From NCBI RefSeq assembly GCF_041296385.1, contig NW_027184085.1, positions 12,395,301-12,459,300 on the forward strand: a stretch of 64,000 nt of DNA, in the 5' to 3' direction. The DNA is from Aphelocoma coerulescens. Its lineage: Eukaryota; Chordata; Aves; Passeriformes; Corvidae. Positions 13,667-24,972 of this stretch are shown in pieces; positions within the stretch are counted from its first letter, which is position 1; the number at the start of each line of letters is the position of its first letter. Position numbers and translations under genes: made by a program. Below the pieces are notes generated by a model, which made no database searches, was not told where the DNA came from, and worked only from the letters and a program-made list of their open reading frames with translations.

Positions 13667-13925
13667 CTCTCTCTCTTTCTCTCTTTCTTTCTACTCTGCT
13701 GGGGGAAAGATCCAAGCAGAGTAGTAAACTACACCTGCATGAATCCCTGAAGAACAGGTGGAAACAGCAGTTTAGTTGATCCTCTGCATGGACCAAGCTT
13801 TTTGGTGCCTCTGCCTGGGTGCTTCATCAGGGATACCCTGGCTGGTGAGGTAATAAAATTAAATTTACTCTTTGCATTTCATCTGTGGTTGTTCCTTAGT
13901 CTTGCCTGTGCTAGTTCACACACTC
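13520..13925 (+). mobile_element. LTR fragment, related to the LTRs at 29.5 and 56.9 kb
   Basis: The sequence CCAGGATCCTGGACATCCC followed by CTGGAACCAGGACTGGTGATCTC matches, in order, the minus strand of the LTRs at 29495-30236 and 56930-57556. A pyrimidine tract follows, then GGTAATAAAATTAAA, which corresponds in position to the AATAAA polyadenylation signal of the 29.5-kb copy. It is therefore a plus-strand member of the same family. The 5' limit was not found and may lie further left. Confidence 0.65.
13628..13694 (+). repeat. (TC)n microsatellite inside an LTR
   Basis: About 37 bases of perfect TC repeat followed by interrupted C/T sequence. The relatives at 29.5 and 56.9 kb have shorter, impure pyrimidine tracts at the same LTR position, so this array probably expanded from the LTR's own tract. 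It creates a serine/leucine-rich open frame that is not a gene. Confidence 0.95.
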
Positions 13926-15113
13926 AGGTTATAAACATTACCTGTTCATTTAGGTTCTTCAGTAGCAACTATCACAGACAAACCAAATCACCTTAGGATA
14001 GATTCTCCCTCTCTCTCAGGCTTCCTTTATAAGGAGAATCAATGTTACCTGTCAGTATTGATCAAGTTTAGCTAAAAGACTGAATGTAAATTATCATTCT
14101 CAAGCATAAATTTATCGAGAGTATCTCACTTTTTTGATTAAACACATTTCAGTTCTGGAATGCTCAATAAATGTGAATCTTAAATCTATATACACATATA
14201 TATGAATCATATCATTAGTTATAGTGACTTTGTTTACTCCAGAGAATGCCAGTCATAAAGACAGCCAAGGTCTCCAATGTTTCCCTATTTTCTTCTGGGG
14301 TACTTCTCAGTTTTCAAATATAAATGCTTGAGTGACAGAGAGAAACTGATGCCAGATTTATTTTCTTCTGCTTCTTGCAAGTCTTGTTTGAATTCAGGAT
14401 GATCCACTGTTTCACAATAAGATTATTGCATAACTTTAGATACATGATCTCCCCATGTATTTAACTCAAAAAGCATCTATTTTAATAATGTTCTTTTACT
14501 ACTGTTCTATAATAAATAATTGTGGCTTTGCAGTCTCAGATCTCTTCTTAGCTTGCAGTGGTTTAATGTATTGATTTGTGTCCTTCCACTGCCCAAAGTC
14601 CTGGGTATCTGTAACATCAGGCTTTCCTTTAATAAATCATGTTCTCAAAGACAGAGAAACAAAGAAATACAATGCTCTTGATACACCTATATTGTGACAA
14701 AATATACATTGCTAGGAAAAATAGATTATTTGTGCTGCCTCAGCACACTGCCTCAGATACTGAAAAATCTAGATGTGTGTTTTTAAAAATAAGAAGGCAC
14801 CACATAAATTACACTCAGTGCTGACTCATTCAAAGTATAAGTCCTTTGACAGTTGTTCAAACACATACACAAATCCAATCTGTTAACAAAAAGGTCACAA
14901 ATAAATACTGGTTTGTCATGGGATCATGGGATTATCTTACAGTCAGTCCCTGCTTAGAAGTATGCAGGAATACCTGACTGAGAATTGCTAAGCAGATCAA
15001 AGAAGCAATATGCAATTTATGTTAGTGGATTAGTGGATTGTCTGTTTTCCTTGCTATGGAGATCAGAAGGTGCCAAGTATTACCTTATTCAAGTGTGTTG
15101 GTGAAGTAGGCAT

Positions 15114-15149
15114 ATCTATCTATCTATCTATCCATCTATCTATCTATCC

Positions 15150-15192
<43 letters not shown>
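15114..15192 (+). repeat. (TATC)n microsatellite
   Basis: About 20 tetranucleotide units, with two CATC interruptions in the left half and a pure run of roughly 11 units on the right. It is likely length-polymorphic. Confidence 0.97.
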
Positions 15193-16094
15193 GAAAGTAG
15201 CTGGCACAAGTTACTACAGCAACTTAATGAATTTGCAGTTGCAAATCAGAAATTTGATCTATATAATATTCCTCCTAAATCAATAATTGAAATTTCACTA
15301 ACTCCACCAGTTTTATCTGACCTGATCTATTTTGTCCCTTTGTAATATAATTACAGTTGTGTCACCTGCATGCTATGCTGAAGACATCATGGTAGATTGT
15401 GTGGGTTTGGCACTCCCACGGGAAATTTTAGCATCTTGAAACTGTTCAATGTCATGCTCTCTGTGGACTTTTTGTCATTTGTTTTCTTTAGAAAAATTAT
15501 ATCTGCTTCAGCACTTCTTTCACTGAAGTCTTCATCTGTCTTCAGACTAAGAGCCAGGACTAAGTGAAAATAGAATTTTGTAATGCTATTTACAGTTACA
15601 AACAATGTTTCCATGGAAGTTTCTGCAAAGGAGAAATAAACTGAGAGGCTATATATGATACAAACGCAAAATAAATCACAACATACATTTGTGAAATAGC
15701 GGTATGTGGCTTAAAGTACCATCTTTGCTGATGCACTTTCTTTACCTAATTTCACAGTCAAGCTGCCATTTTAAGAAATGGAAGGTCTTTGTTAGCTTCC
15801 CAGAATCAACATGCTTACAATATTATAAAAATATAGCCAGTCATGCTGAATAATGGCCAAAAAATTATTCTGGCAGCTGCTAATTTCTGCACCAAAATTT
15901 AAACATTTGCTTAAACTACACAAAGGTCATAGAAATGTGGCCAGTTTGAATTAAAAGTTAAAAGAAATTGAAAAAATCTATTATTAATTCTGTAGCAATA
16001 TTATTATTTATGTATTCATGGTTCTCATGTGCAATGGTTCTTTTATTGTTCAACCTGCCTTAGCTAAACTGAGAAAACATTTCTAAAGTTTCGC

Positions 16095-16097
<3 letters not shown>

Positions 16098-16124
<27 letters not shown>
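16098..16124 (-). repeat. Poly(T) run of 27 bases
   Basis: A pure T run, which would be a poly(A) tail on the minus strand. No processed gene copy was recognised to its right. Confidence 0.9.
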
Positions 16125-16125
<1 letters not shown>

Positions 16126-17518
16126 GTATGGGACCTCTCTGTGGGCTGTTCCTGAGAAACTTGAGAAATTTTGCTTGCTAGAAAATGGCAGGCTTATCTG
16201 ATAGATTATAGGACATACTGCATAACGTAGCGGAAGAAAAGAAAGTGAAAGATGTGAAGCTTCTCTTGTGCTCACCTGATTAATCTATGTCATTAACTAA
16301 TTAATCAGTCCTAAGCATCCATAAGGCTGTGATGACTGAGATGCTGGGAAGTTGGGAAGGAAATGCCGTATGATAACCCACTTACAAATGTTTTTTGTAA
16401 ACCCAGTCAGCAACTTCTGATAACAAGTCAGGCTTACTGATAGTTCTCTTTTCTTACTTCTTTTTTCTCCATAATGCATGTGTGTAACATGTAATGGGGA
16501 CAGGTTCAGCTGGAAAGCTTAGTATCAGCTTAATGACTTTTATTTTCCAATGGCTTTATCCTAACTGTACCCATGTGTATGCAAAACTTGAAATGCCACC
16601 AGGGGAAATCCAGCAGTTCTTTAGCTCTTACATCATCTCCAGCATTGCAATCAAGCCTGCAAATTCTCACGGCTGAGAGGGGCCATATTTTGAAAAGGTC
16701 AGTCTCAGACACAATCACTATGTTTGTCTTATAGAGGGTGATTAAAAGAATGAGATCATCTTCTCAGGTTAACTCATCTGCCTGAGGTTCCAAATCAGTG
16801 AACAGCTGACAAATCTTATCTCCATCTTCAATTTGGCCCATTCCTCATACAGTGGTGGCTGAGCTGTTGATGGAACAGATGTTTTGTGAAACACCTGACT
16901 TGATGTCAGTACAGTGCTCTACAACAAATTCAAATTCAGTGATAGTTTTACCTCAGGTGTGCTGCAGACAACTGCAGAGGGATTTGCCAGCTATGGATAA
17001 CACCCCTTCTAGCAACCCAATTCTTGTGCAGGACGCCACCAACTGGTATTTGAACATGGCAACTACAGCCTAGAGATCTCAAAATAATGCAGAACTGAGT
17101 TGGTCATTGTCGGTTTTAATGTAGTGGCCTATGGACTGGTGCAGCTAAAAAACAAACAAAACAGTTCCATTCAGCAACAAACAATATTTCTGCTACCAAG
17201 AAAGTGATTTCTGGTGGCCCAGCAGACCAGAAAACTGGTAATTCCAATCACTTGAGCTGGCAGATCTGAGTTTGGCTGTGACCGTTGTCAGAACCCTTGG
17301 GTTACTCTGTCTGTGCTGGTATTACCATGTTGTATAGGTATTATCCTTCTAGAAACAACCTGCTGGGTTTTTGTCACCACAGCTGAGCAAATCACCTGCC
17401 ACAATCCTTCCTGGAGAGCCATGGAAGATCTCCTGTGTCTTTACTGATGGAGGCCTAGCAGTGTTCAATGGAATCAGTAACTCTTCCTCAGAAAGGCTGT
17501 GTTAGCTGCTGGTGGGTT

Positions 17519-17720
17519 GTGCTGGTTTGAGCCATAGTTCACCCCAGAGCAGACAGCCAGCCTGAGCTGAAAGAAGAGTTGGGGTTTCTGAGTGAATGGG
17601 TTAAAAGCAGGAAAAACACTCACATTGTGAGTGGAATGAACTCTGCTATAAAATTAAACTGAGTGAGGCAAAATGTCACTCAAGAGAATGCCTATTGGGA
17701 TTTAATTCTGGAAATAACGG
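17519..17720 (+). mobile_element. Possible LTR 5' end remnant
   Basis: Starts TGTGCTGGTTTGAGCC, the style of the 5' end of several avian ERV LTRs (compare TGTGCTGGTTTCAGC at the minus-strand start of the 581-1162 LTR). After about 40 bases similarity cannot be followed. No 3' end or target duplication was found. Confidence 0.35.
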
Positions 17721-20714
17721 AGACTGTGATATGAAAAAATTTCTCTCCAGGATCCAGTTTTGTTTGCTATTATCATTATTTTACTAGAACATAGAGACTA
17801 ACTGACCATCAGCAGCGGGAAAGTACGTACTTGGAAAGAGGGGACAGGTAGCTATATGAAATATGGGTCATTCAAGTGTTTAGGCTACATTGTCACAGAA
17901 ATGCACCTCAGAGATCAGCCATGCCCTGGCCTTACCCTGTGATATTTGTCCAGAAGTTTTGTCTTTCTGTCTCAGCTATTTCAGAGGGCCCAAAGGCTCC
18001 ATCAGAGAGGGGAATGAAAGGTGAACATGCAAAAACATCATTATTCCCCTGCTTGCACAGAACTTAACAAACCATGTTTGTTGAGGGTTACAATGTAGCT
18101 GTGCTGTAGCTATGTGCTTTTATGAAAAACAGTCTCATTTCTAATCTATCTAATATATTTCTGATCCTTTTCCACGCTTGAGCCCTATAATTGGGGGTTG
18201 GAATACCTGGAAAGCTGGTCCTGCTTACAGGCGCACATAGTGACAAGTAAATGATTACATTTTCTCTATCCCCACCTCTGAGCTGGGGATTTTCCACTAC
18301 AGTGTCTTTGCTAAGGGAAAGTTTTAAAATGGTAGCAGAGTCTCAAGCTGTCTGATTTTAGTGCTGATAGAATGGTACTTGATTTGCTTAACTAAGGAAG
18401 CTGCTGGCAAAAAAATGTTGCAATTGGCAATTTACTTGTCTCCATGCATATTTTGGCTCCATATCAAGATTCTGAAGTGTTTTCCAGACAAGTGCAGAAT
18501 AATCAGTACATCTGCCACACAGGCAAATGTAAAGTTGATGAAAATATTTTATTTATAGAAGCTAATGCAAAAGTGTAGTTTGATGTGTTACAAATGTCAG
18601 TTCTAATACTACTAATTAGAGCTATAATCTCATTGTGGAATGAAAAGATTTTTCTCATTTACTGAGACTGTATTCTTTTTTTTAAAATCCAGGGTTAGGG
18701 CTTCCGGTATCAGAAACCTTTCTTACACAAATAATACTAAACACAGGACATCTTATAGGTGTAAATGTTTGAGACTTAGTCTCCCTCTCACCCTCAATAT
18801 AAAAGTTTACATGAAATGCCTTCTGAATGCAGATCCCAAAAATAAAAGATGGAAGCAGTATTCATTACTAAATTACTGAAGAGTACTTGTCATATATTTA
18901 CACTCTTACAAGCATTCTTATTTTTTTTTCTAATGGCAACTATATATGATTTCTCTGCATGCAGCAGGTTTATACTACATATCATTTTTTATAGGCTACA
19001 CAGGGCTTTTTTTGAAAGACAAATTAATCATACAATTAATTTGGATAAATATACAGCAATCTTAAATCATACAAAAAGTATTTCTAGTCTAGCCTGACTT
19101 TTAATTTTTCATCTTAAGTACATAAAATAAAAAACACAGGGAAGATACTATTAAGTGCAAGTAAAGGTATCAGATTCTAACTCTTATTGCCAGCAGACTG
19201 CCCATCCTAAAAATAATTTGCAAAATTCAAGTCAGAAAAAAGTGTAATTTAAATGAAGACTTGGAAAATATAAGAAAAGAATGTTGATTTAGTTCTAGTT
19301 TAACAACCTGCCCCTATGTGACAAAGCTTTTCAATGCATATATATATATATATCCATAGCACAAGCTCATGCTTAAATCCCATTTATTTCAACAAGATTT
19401 AAGCATATGCTTAAGTTCTTTGCTCAATTACAGTCCCAGTACAGTTGGTGTGTAAAGCCAAAATACTGTATAATATAAAGTAACTGACATTATGATTTCA
19501 GCTTTCCTCATCAATTTCACTTCCAAAGTTCATCCTTAAAAGGATTGAGGAGTCCCTTAATTTTCTGCTGACACTTTTGACTAAGTTGAAACATGGTTGT
19601 TGTTATCAGCAATTTAAAGGATGATGATGTATGGAAAGGAGTTTAATAATTCTAACTCATTAAAAAGCTTTATAAAGTGACAAACCATGAGATGCTTCTC
19701 AGTGACTGGATAGAAATCTAGTTTCTTTCTGTCAAATCCCCAATATTAGCTGAGAATGTTCGATCAAAATTTCTTTGGAGTACTTCTTACAGTCTGCTAC
19801 AAAGAGCAAGATAGACAGTAAAAGTTTGCATGTATTTTTAAGCCAGCTTTATTTTCAAGTTTTCATACCTCACACATTCTGTATATTGCTGGGAGAATTA
19901 TTCCACAGATTGTTGAAGTCACATCCATTTATCCATCTAAAAACTGAGCTTCTTGTTTGTTATAACTGCCAGTGAAATTCACATATATAGAAAGTTCAAA
20001 AGTCTTAATACACATGCATACTTATTTTCCACATCTTCTTTATGTGTAACTGTTAAGGTATTTTTTCTACTTTGGTTCTTCAGAATTTTAATTTTACTTC
20101 AAAACTTTTTAAAGGTTTTCTATTCCATTGCTTCAATTCACTTAAGTTCTTTCAGGAGGGAATATGAAAGTAAAGGATACAAAGAAGCAGGAACATAGTA
20201 TTACATACCCTTAAACAGGTAAGAATTTAAAACTGAGAAAAATTTACATCATCTCATTAACACTGAAAATTTAATAAAAAAAATTCATTTATTGAATTTC
20301 AGAAAATGTACTTGCTAAAAATCTAATGCTTCAATGTGGTCAAGTTGATTATTTTGATCTTCTACAGCCTGTTGTATTTGACACTTAAAATTCAAAAGTT
20401 GTATTTAGTTGGCTTGGATATTTCCAGCCTGCTCTTTAATTAGATCCATTTTAAATGAATTTTTTTAAAAAAATCAGATGCATATGCTGGCTGCACTGTG
20501 AAGTGCTCACTCTTGAAGTCAACGTTTGCTGTGCCGGAGTGTGCTGCATGTGGTTCAGTCCAGTTTGGCAGTACCATTCCTTAAAATCGCAAGTAATGGA
20601 TCAAAACCTGCCTGAGAGTGTCAGGCCCTACTGGATTTCAGTCATAACGGCTTTCTTCCAGGCTAGATGATATTTCTGGGACAATATGACTCCTGGTTCC
20701 TGTCCCTTGTATAC
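17721..20714. other. AT-rich unassigned sequence, left flank of the provirus
   Basis: No gene or older repeat recognised; a short TA run lies near 19341-19354. The provirus inserted into ordinary AT-rich DNA here. Confidence 0.45.
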
Positions 20715-20719
20715 ATAAT
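20715..20719. repeat. Target site duplication, left copy (ATAAT)
   Basis: The five bases ATAAT immediately precede the LTR edge and are repeated exactly after the other LTR. The next base outward differs (C at 20714 versus G at 28033), so the duplication is 5 bp. Confidence 0.85.
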
Positions 20720-21651
20720 TGTCTCGGTTTGAAAGACAGGTGTCTGCTAAGGAAGGCAGAAGCCTCCCTTGGAGTGGCAGATGTAACCCCTTTCCCTCTG
20801 AGTTATTATAATTTTGAAATCAAGGGTCTTTAGGCAAAGATGTGGGAAAATAGGAATAACAGTTCTTTACTATATATATATATATATATATATATAACTA
20901 GTCAAACAAAACAACAACAACTATGGCAGTAACAGCAAACACAAACCCAGTCCCAGCCTTCTCGGCTGTCAGGCTATTTCCCCTCGGGTGCAGTTCCGCT
21001 TGCAGCCGACAGGGATCGCTGGCGGCTCCCGGGGAGCAGGGCAGGTGCGATGGTTCCCCCGCGGCTGCAGGGGGCGCTCCGGAGCGAGCTCGGGGAGCAC
21101 GCGGCTGCTCTGATGCCCTGGGATCCCGGGGAAGGATGGAACAAAGGAGCTTCACAAACCGGTGGGCAGCTGGTCCCGGAGTCTCGGAAACAGCAGGCTG
21201 GACTGGTAGGCTGGAGCGGCAGGCACAAACACAAATCCCGGGTGGCAGACGAGATGTATCCAAAAGGGGAACCCCCCGGGGCTCCAGGCAGGCAGGGCAA
21301 GCACGGCTACAGCGTAGCGAAGGCTCGAAGCAGCAGCGGGGCGGGCGGCCACAGCCCCAGCCTCCAGCAGGGCAGGGAAAGCAGCCCTGGGATCCCCGGT
21401 GTTGTTCCCAGCAGAAAGGAAAGACGCCGAAAACGGGAACCAGCAGCTCCTCTCTCCGCAGCTTCTCTCTCCAGACGCTGAGAGCGAACTGAACTGCCCG
21501 CCAGGTGAGAACAAAAGCCTGGCCGGGCCCTTTTGTCTTTCTTAAGTATGGCTATCTCCTCTCAAGTATGGCCATTTATCTCCTAGCAACATGCTATGGG
21601 AAAAAATTCCTTTAACAGAAAAAAAACTAGGACTAAACTGAAACCCCAACA
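20720..21651 (-). repeat. 3' LTR of the provirus
   Basis: A second copy of the 932-bp LTR, at a constant offset of 6376 bases from the first, identical except for A at 21460 (G at 27836). Since both LTRs are copied from one template at insertion, a single difference in 932 bases (about 0.1%) implies a very recent insertion. At assumed neutral bird rates of 2-4 per billion sites per year this is on the order of 100,000-300,000 years, with wide error because it rests on one event. Confidence 0.95.
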
Positions 21652-21789
21652 TTATCCACCCCGAATTTTTTTTTCCATACTAACATGTTACATGAAACTT
21701 AACTTTTTAACCATATAAATACAAGCATCACCTAAATTATATACATATGTACATGCTGATACTGATACAAGTACAGAGCCATGGGTAGT
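21652..21789 (-). other. Untranslated tail of provirus with probable polypurine tract
   Basis: Only 138 bases separate the pol stop from the 3' LTR, leaving no room for env. Next to the LTR the minus strand is purine-rich: GG followed by nine A, then TTC, then GGGGTGGA and TAA before the LTR's TG (plus 21652-21676). This is the expected place for the plus-strand primer, although the pyrimidine interruption makes the exact tract uncertain. Confidence 0.5.
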
Positions 21790-24700
21790 TCACCCTAAAA
21801 CAAGGTCCCCTTGAGGTATGCATCGGGTCTCTCCATCCCTTTGCATCACCCACCAGGTACAACCTGGTCCCTGAGCAAAAACAACCCCACGGATGGGTTT
21901 GTCTTTGCTCAAGGCAGACTTTACCCAAACAGTTTTTCCAAGCATACCTCTCATGTGCACCACTGGAACCTTATCCCCATCTGTTGTTTGTAGGGGCTCG
22001 GATTGGGCAGGGCCGGCTCGGCTGGTGGAGCCTCGGGTGTTAACTAACCAGGTGGCTTTTGCTAAATGCACCTCCCAGTTTTTGAAACTCCCCCCACCCA
22101 GTGCCTTCAAGGTGGTTTTAAGCAGTCCATTACACCGCTCAACCTTCCCAGCTGCTGGTGCATGGTAAGGGATGTGGTACACCCACTCAATGCCATGTTC
22201 TCTAGCCCAGGTGTTTATAAGGCTGTTCTTGAAGTGAGTCCCATTGTCAGATTCAATCCTCTCAGGGGTACCATGCCTCCAAAGGACTTGCTTTTCAAGG
22301 CCCAGGATGGTGTTCCGGGCAGTAGCGTGAGGCACAGGGTAGGTCTCCAGCCATCCTGTGGTGGCTTCTACCATTGTGAGCACATGGCGCTTGCCTTGGC
22401 GGGTTTGAGGCAGTGTGATGTAATCAACCTGCCAGGCCTCCCCATACTTATATTTGGACCACCGCCCACCATACCACAGGGGCTTCACCCGCTTGGCCTG
22501 CTTGATCGCAGCGCATGTCTCACAGTCATGGATGACCTGGGAGATACTGTCCATGGTCAGATCCACCCCTCGGTCTCGTGCCCACTTATAGGTGGCATCT
22601 CTGCCCTGATGGCCTGAGGCATCATGGGCCCATCGAGCTAGGAGCAACTCTCCTTTATGTTGCCAATCCAGGTCTATCTGGGACACCTCTATTTTCGCAG
22701 CCTGATCTACCTGCTTGTTATTACGATGTTCTTCATTAGCCCGGCTCTTGGGAATGTGAGCATCTACATGACGGACCTTCACAGATAGCTTCTCTACTCG
22801 AGCGGCAATGTCTTTCCACTCCTCAGCAGCCCAGATTGGTTTTCCTCTGCGCTGCCATTTTGCCTTATTCCACCTTTCCAGCCAACCCCACAGAGCATTG
22901 GCTACCATCCATGAATCAGTGTAAAGGTAGAGCTTTGGCCACTTCTCTCTTTCAGCAATGTCCAGAGCTAATTGAACGGCTTTGAGTTCAGCAAATTGGC
23001 TCGATCCACCTTCTCCTTCCGTAGCCTGTGCAACTTGTCGTGTGGGGCTCCATACAGCGGCTTTCCATTTCCGGCTAGCGCCTACAATTCGGCAGGAACC
23101 ATCAGTGAAGAGGGCATATTGTTTTTCACTCTCTGGTAGCTCGTTATACGGTGGGGCTTCTTCGGCACGCGTCACCTGCTCCTCTTCTTCTTCAGAAGAT
23201 AACCCAAAAGTCTCACCTTCTGGCCAGTTCGTAATTATTTCCAAGATCCCAGGGCGACTTGGGTTTCCAATTCGGGCGCGCTGCGTGATGAGGGCGATCC
23301 ATTTGCTCCAAGTAGCATCGGTGGCGTGATGCGTGGAGGGAACCTTTCCTTTGAACATCCACCCCAGCACCGGTAGTCGGGGTGCCAGGAGGAGTTGTGC
23401 CTCAGTTCCAATTACCTCTGAGGCAGCTTGGACTCCTTCATAAGCTGCCAAGATTTCTTTCTCTGTGGGAGTGTAGTTGGCTTCGGACCCTCTGTAGCTT
23501 CGGCTCCAGAATCCCAGCGGTCGGCCCCGAGTCTCACCAGGCACCTTCTGCCAGAGGCTCCAGGACAGACCATTGTTCCCGGCTGCAGAGTAGAGCACGT
23601 TCTTCACCTCTGGTCCTGTCCTGACTGGGCCAAGGGCTACGGCGTGAGCGATTTCCTGCTTGATCTGGGCAAAGGCTTGCTGTTGTTCTGGGCCCCAGTG
23701 GAAATCGTTCTTCTTGCGGGTAACCAGGTAGAGAGGGCTCACAATCTGGCTGTACTCAGGAATGTGCATCCTCCAGAAACCTATGGCGCCTAGGAAAGCT
23801 TGTGTTTCCTTCTTGTTGGTTGGTGGAGACATCGCAGTGATCTTATTGATGACCTCAGTGGGAATCTGACGCCGTCCATCTTGCCACTTCACTCCCAGGA
23901 ACTGGATCTCTCGGGCAGGCCCCTTGACTTTGCTCTTCTTGATGGCGAAACCAGCTTTTAGGAGAATTTGGATTATTCTCTCTCCTTTCTCAAACACTTC
24001 TGTTGCGGTGTTCCCCCACACAATGATGTCATCAATGTACTGCAGATGTTCTGGGGCCTCACCCTTTTCCAGTGCAGCCTGGATCAGTCCATGGCAGATG
24101 GTGGGACTGTGCTTCCACCCCTGGGGCAGTCGGTTCCAGGTGTACTGCACACCCCTCCAGGTGAAAGCAAACTGGGGCCTGCACTCTGCTGCCAGAGGAA
24201 TGGAGAAAAATGCATTGGCAATGTCAATAGTGGCATACCACTTTGCTGCTTTGGACTCCAGCTCATACTGGAGCTCCAACATGTCGGGCACAGCAGCGCT
24301 CAGCGGTGGAGTCACTTCATTCAAGCCACGATAGTCCACAGTCAATCTCCATTCCCCATCAGACTTGCGCACAGGCCAAATGGGGCTGTTGAAGGGTGAG
24401 TGGGTCTTGCTGACCACCCCTTGGCTCTCCAGCTCACGAATCATCTTGTGGATGGGAATCACAGCATCTCGATTTGTCCGATACTGCCGGCGGTGCACTG
24501 TCGAGGTGGCAATTGGCACTCGTTGCTCTTCCACTTTCAGGAGCCCAACTGCAGAAGGATTCTCAGACAGTCCGGACAGGGTGTTCAACTGCCTAATGCC
24601 CTCTGCCTCCACAGCAGCAATCCCAAACGCCCACCTGAGTCCCTTTGGGTCTTTGTAATAACCATTCCGGAGGAAGTCTATGCCCAGAATACATGGGGCC

Positions 24701-24972
24701 TCTGGGCCGGTCACAATCGGATGCTTTTGCCACTCCTTCCCAGTCAGGCTCACCTCAGCTTCCAAAAGGGTCAACTGCTGTGATCCCCCAGTCACTCCAG
24801 CAATGGATACAGGTTCTGCCCCCACATGTCCCGATGGCATTAAAGTACACTGTGCCCCAGTATCAACCAATGCATCATATTTTTGTGGCTCTGATGTGCC
24901 AGGCCATCGGATCCACACCGTCCAGAAAACCCGGTTCTCCCGTGCCTCTTCCTGGCTAGAGGCAGGGCCCCT
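21790..24972 (-). CDS. pol: Pol polyprotein: protease, reverse transcriptase, RNase H, integrase
   Basis: Makes and integrates the DNA copy of the element. The frame opens after the TAG at 24973-24975 and runs 1060 codons without a stop. Numbered from 24972: aspartic protease with DTGA at 37-40 and a downstream ILGIDFL flap/core region; reverse transcriptase with catalytic D250, LPQG 282-285 and YIDD 312-315; connection region with an acidic SEEEEE stretch at about 593-598; RNase H with D624 (TDGS), E662, D686 (TDS) and D756; integrase zinc finger H783, H788, C817, C820; integrase core D850, D909, E945 with the classic 35-residue gap between the last two; and an SH3-like C-terminal part. All catalytic residues are intact. 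The first in-frame ATG lies after the protease active site, so Pol must be made as an extension of Gag or of the junction segment rather than from its own start. No dUTPase domain is recognised. Confidence 0.95.
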   Translation of the reverse strand, partial: RGPASSQEEARENRVFWTVWIRWPGTSEPQKYDALVDTGAQCTLMPSGHVGAEPVSIAGVTGGSQQLTLLEAEVSLTGKEWQKHPIVTGPEAPCILGIDFLRNGYYKDPKGLRWAFGIAAVEAEGIRQLNTLSGLSENPSAVGLLKVEEQRVPIATSTVHRRQYRTNRDAVIPIHKMIRELESQGVVSKTHSPFNSPIWPVRKSDGEWRLTVDYRGLNEVTPPLSAAVPDMLELQYELESKAAKWYATIDIANAFFSIPLAAECRPQFAFTWRGVQYTWNRLPQGWKHSPTICHGLIQAALEKGEAPEHLQYIDDIIVWGNTATEVFEKGERIIQILLKAGFAIKKSKVKGPAREIQFLGVKWQDGRRQIPTEVINKITAMSPPTNKKETQAFLGAIGFWRMHIPEYSQIVSPLYLVTRKKNDFHWGPEQQQAFAQIKQEIAHAVALGPVRTGPEVKNVLYSAAGNNGLSWSLWQKVPGETRGRPLGFWSRSYRGSEANYTPTEKEILAAYEGVQAASEVIGTEAQLLLAPRLPVLGWMFKGKVPSTHHATDATWSKWIALITQRARIGNPSRPGILEIITNWPEGETFGLSSEEEEEQVTRAEEAPPYNELPESEKQYALFTDGSCRIVGASRKWKAAVWSPTRQVAQATEGEGGSSQFAELKAVQLALDIAEREKWPKLYLYTDSWMVANALWGWLERWNKAKWQRRGKPIWAAEEWKDIAARVEKLSVKVRHVDAHIPKSRANEEHRNNKQVDQAAKIEVSQIDLDWQHKGELLLARWAHDASGHQGRDATYKWARDRGVDLTMDSISQVIHDCETCAAIKQAKRVKPLWYGGRWSKYKYGEAWQVDYITLPQTRQGKRHVLTMVEATTGWLETYPVPHATARNTILGLEKQVLWRHGTPERIESDNGTHFKNSLINTWAREHGIEWVYHIPYHAPAAGKVERCNGLLKTTLKALGGGSFKNWEVHLAKATWLVNTRGSTSRAGPAQSEPLQTTDGDKVPVVHMRGMLGKTVWVKSALSKDKPIRGVVFAQGPGCTWWVMQRDGETRCIPQGDLVLG

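Larger units (their letters stand above)
13926..17518. other. AT-rich unassigned sequence with two simple repeats
   Basis: No gene seen. Holds the TATC array at 15114 and the poly(T) at 16098. The part from 16850 is less AT-rich and may be an old retroelement remnant. Confidence 0.4.

Noticed and set aside
13524..13796. Arg/Glu-rich minus frame and Ser/Leu-rich plus frame
   Set aside because: Both are translations of the TC microsatellite inside an LTR fragment.
15114..15192. Regular repeat resembling a CRISPR array
   Set aside because: It is a tetranucleotide microsatellite without spacers, in a vertebrate genome.
20898..21514. Open frames of 108-189 codons on both strands of the LTR (repeated at 27274-27890)
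   Set aside because: They lie in the GC- and CpG-rich part of the LTR where stop codons are rare, overlap each other on both strands, and show no domain. Noted as a finding only for their CpG context.
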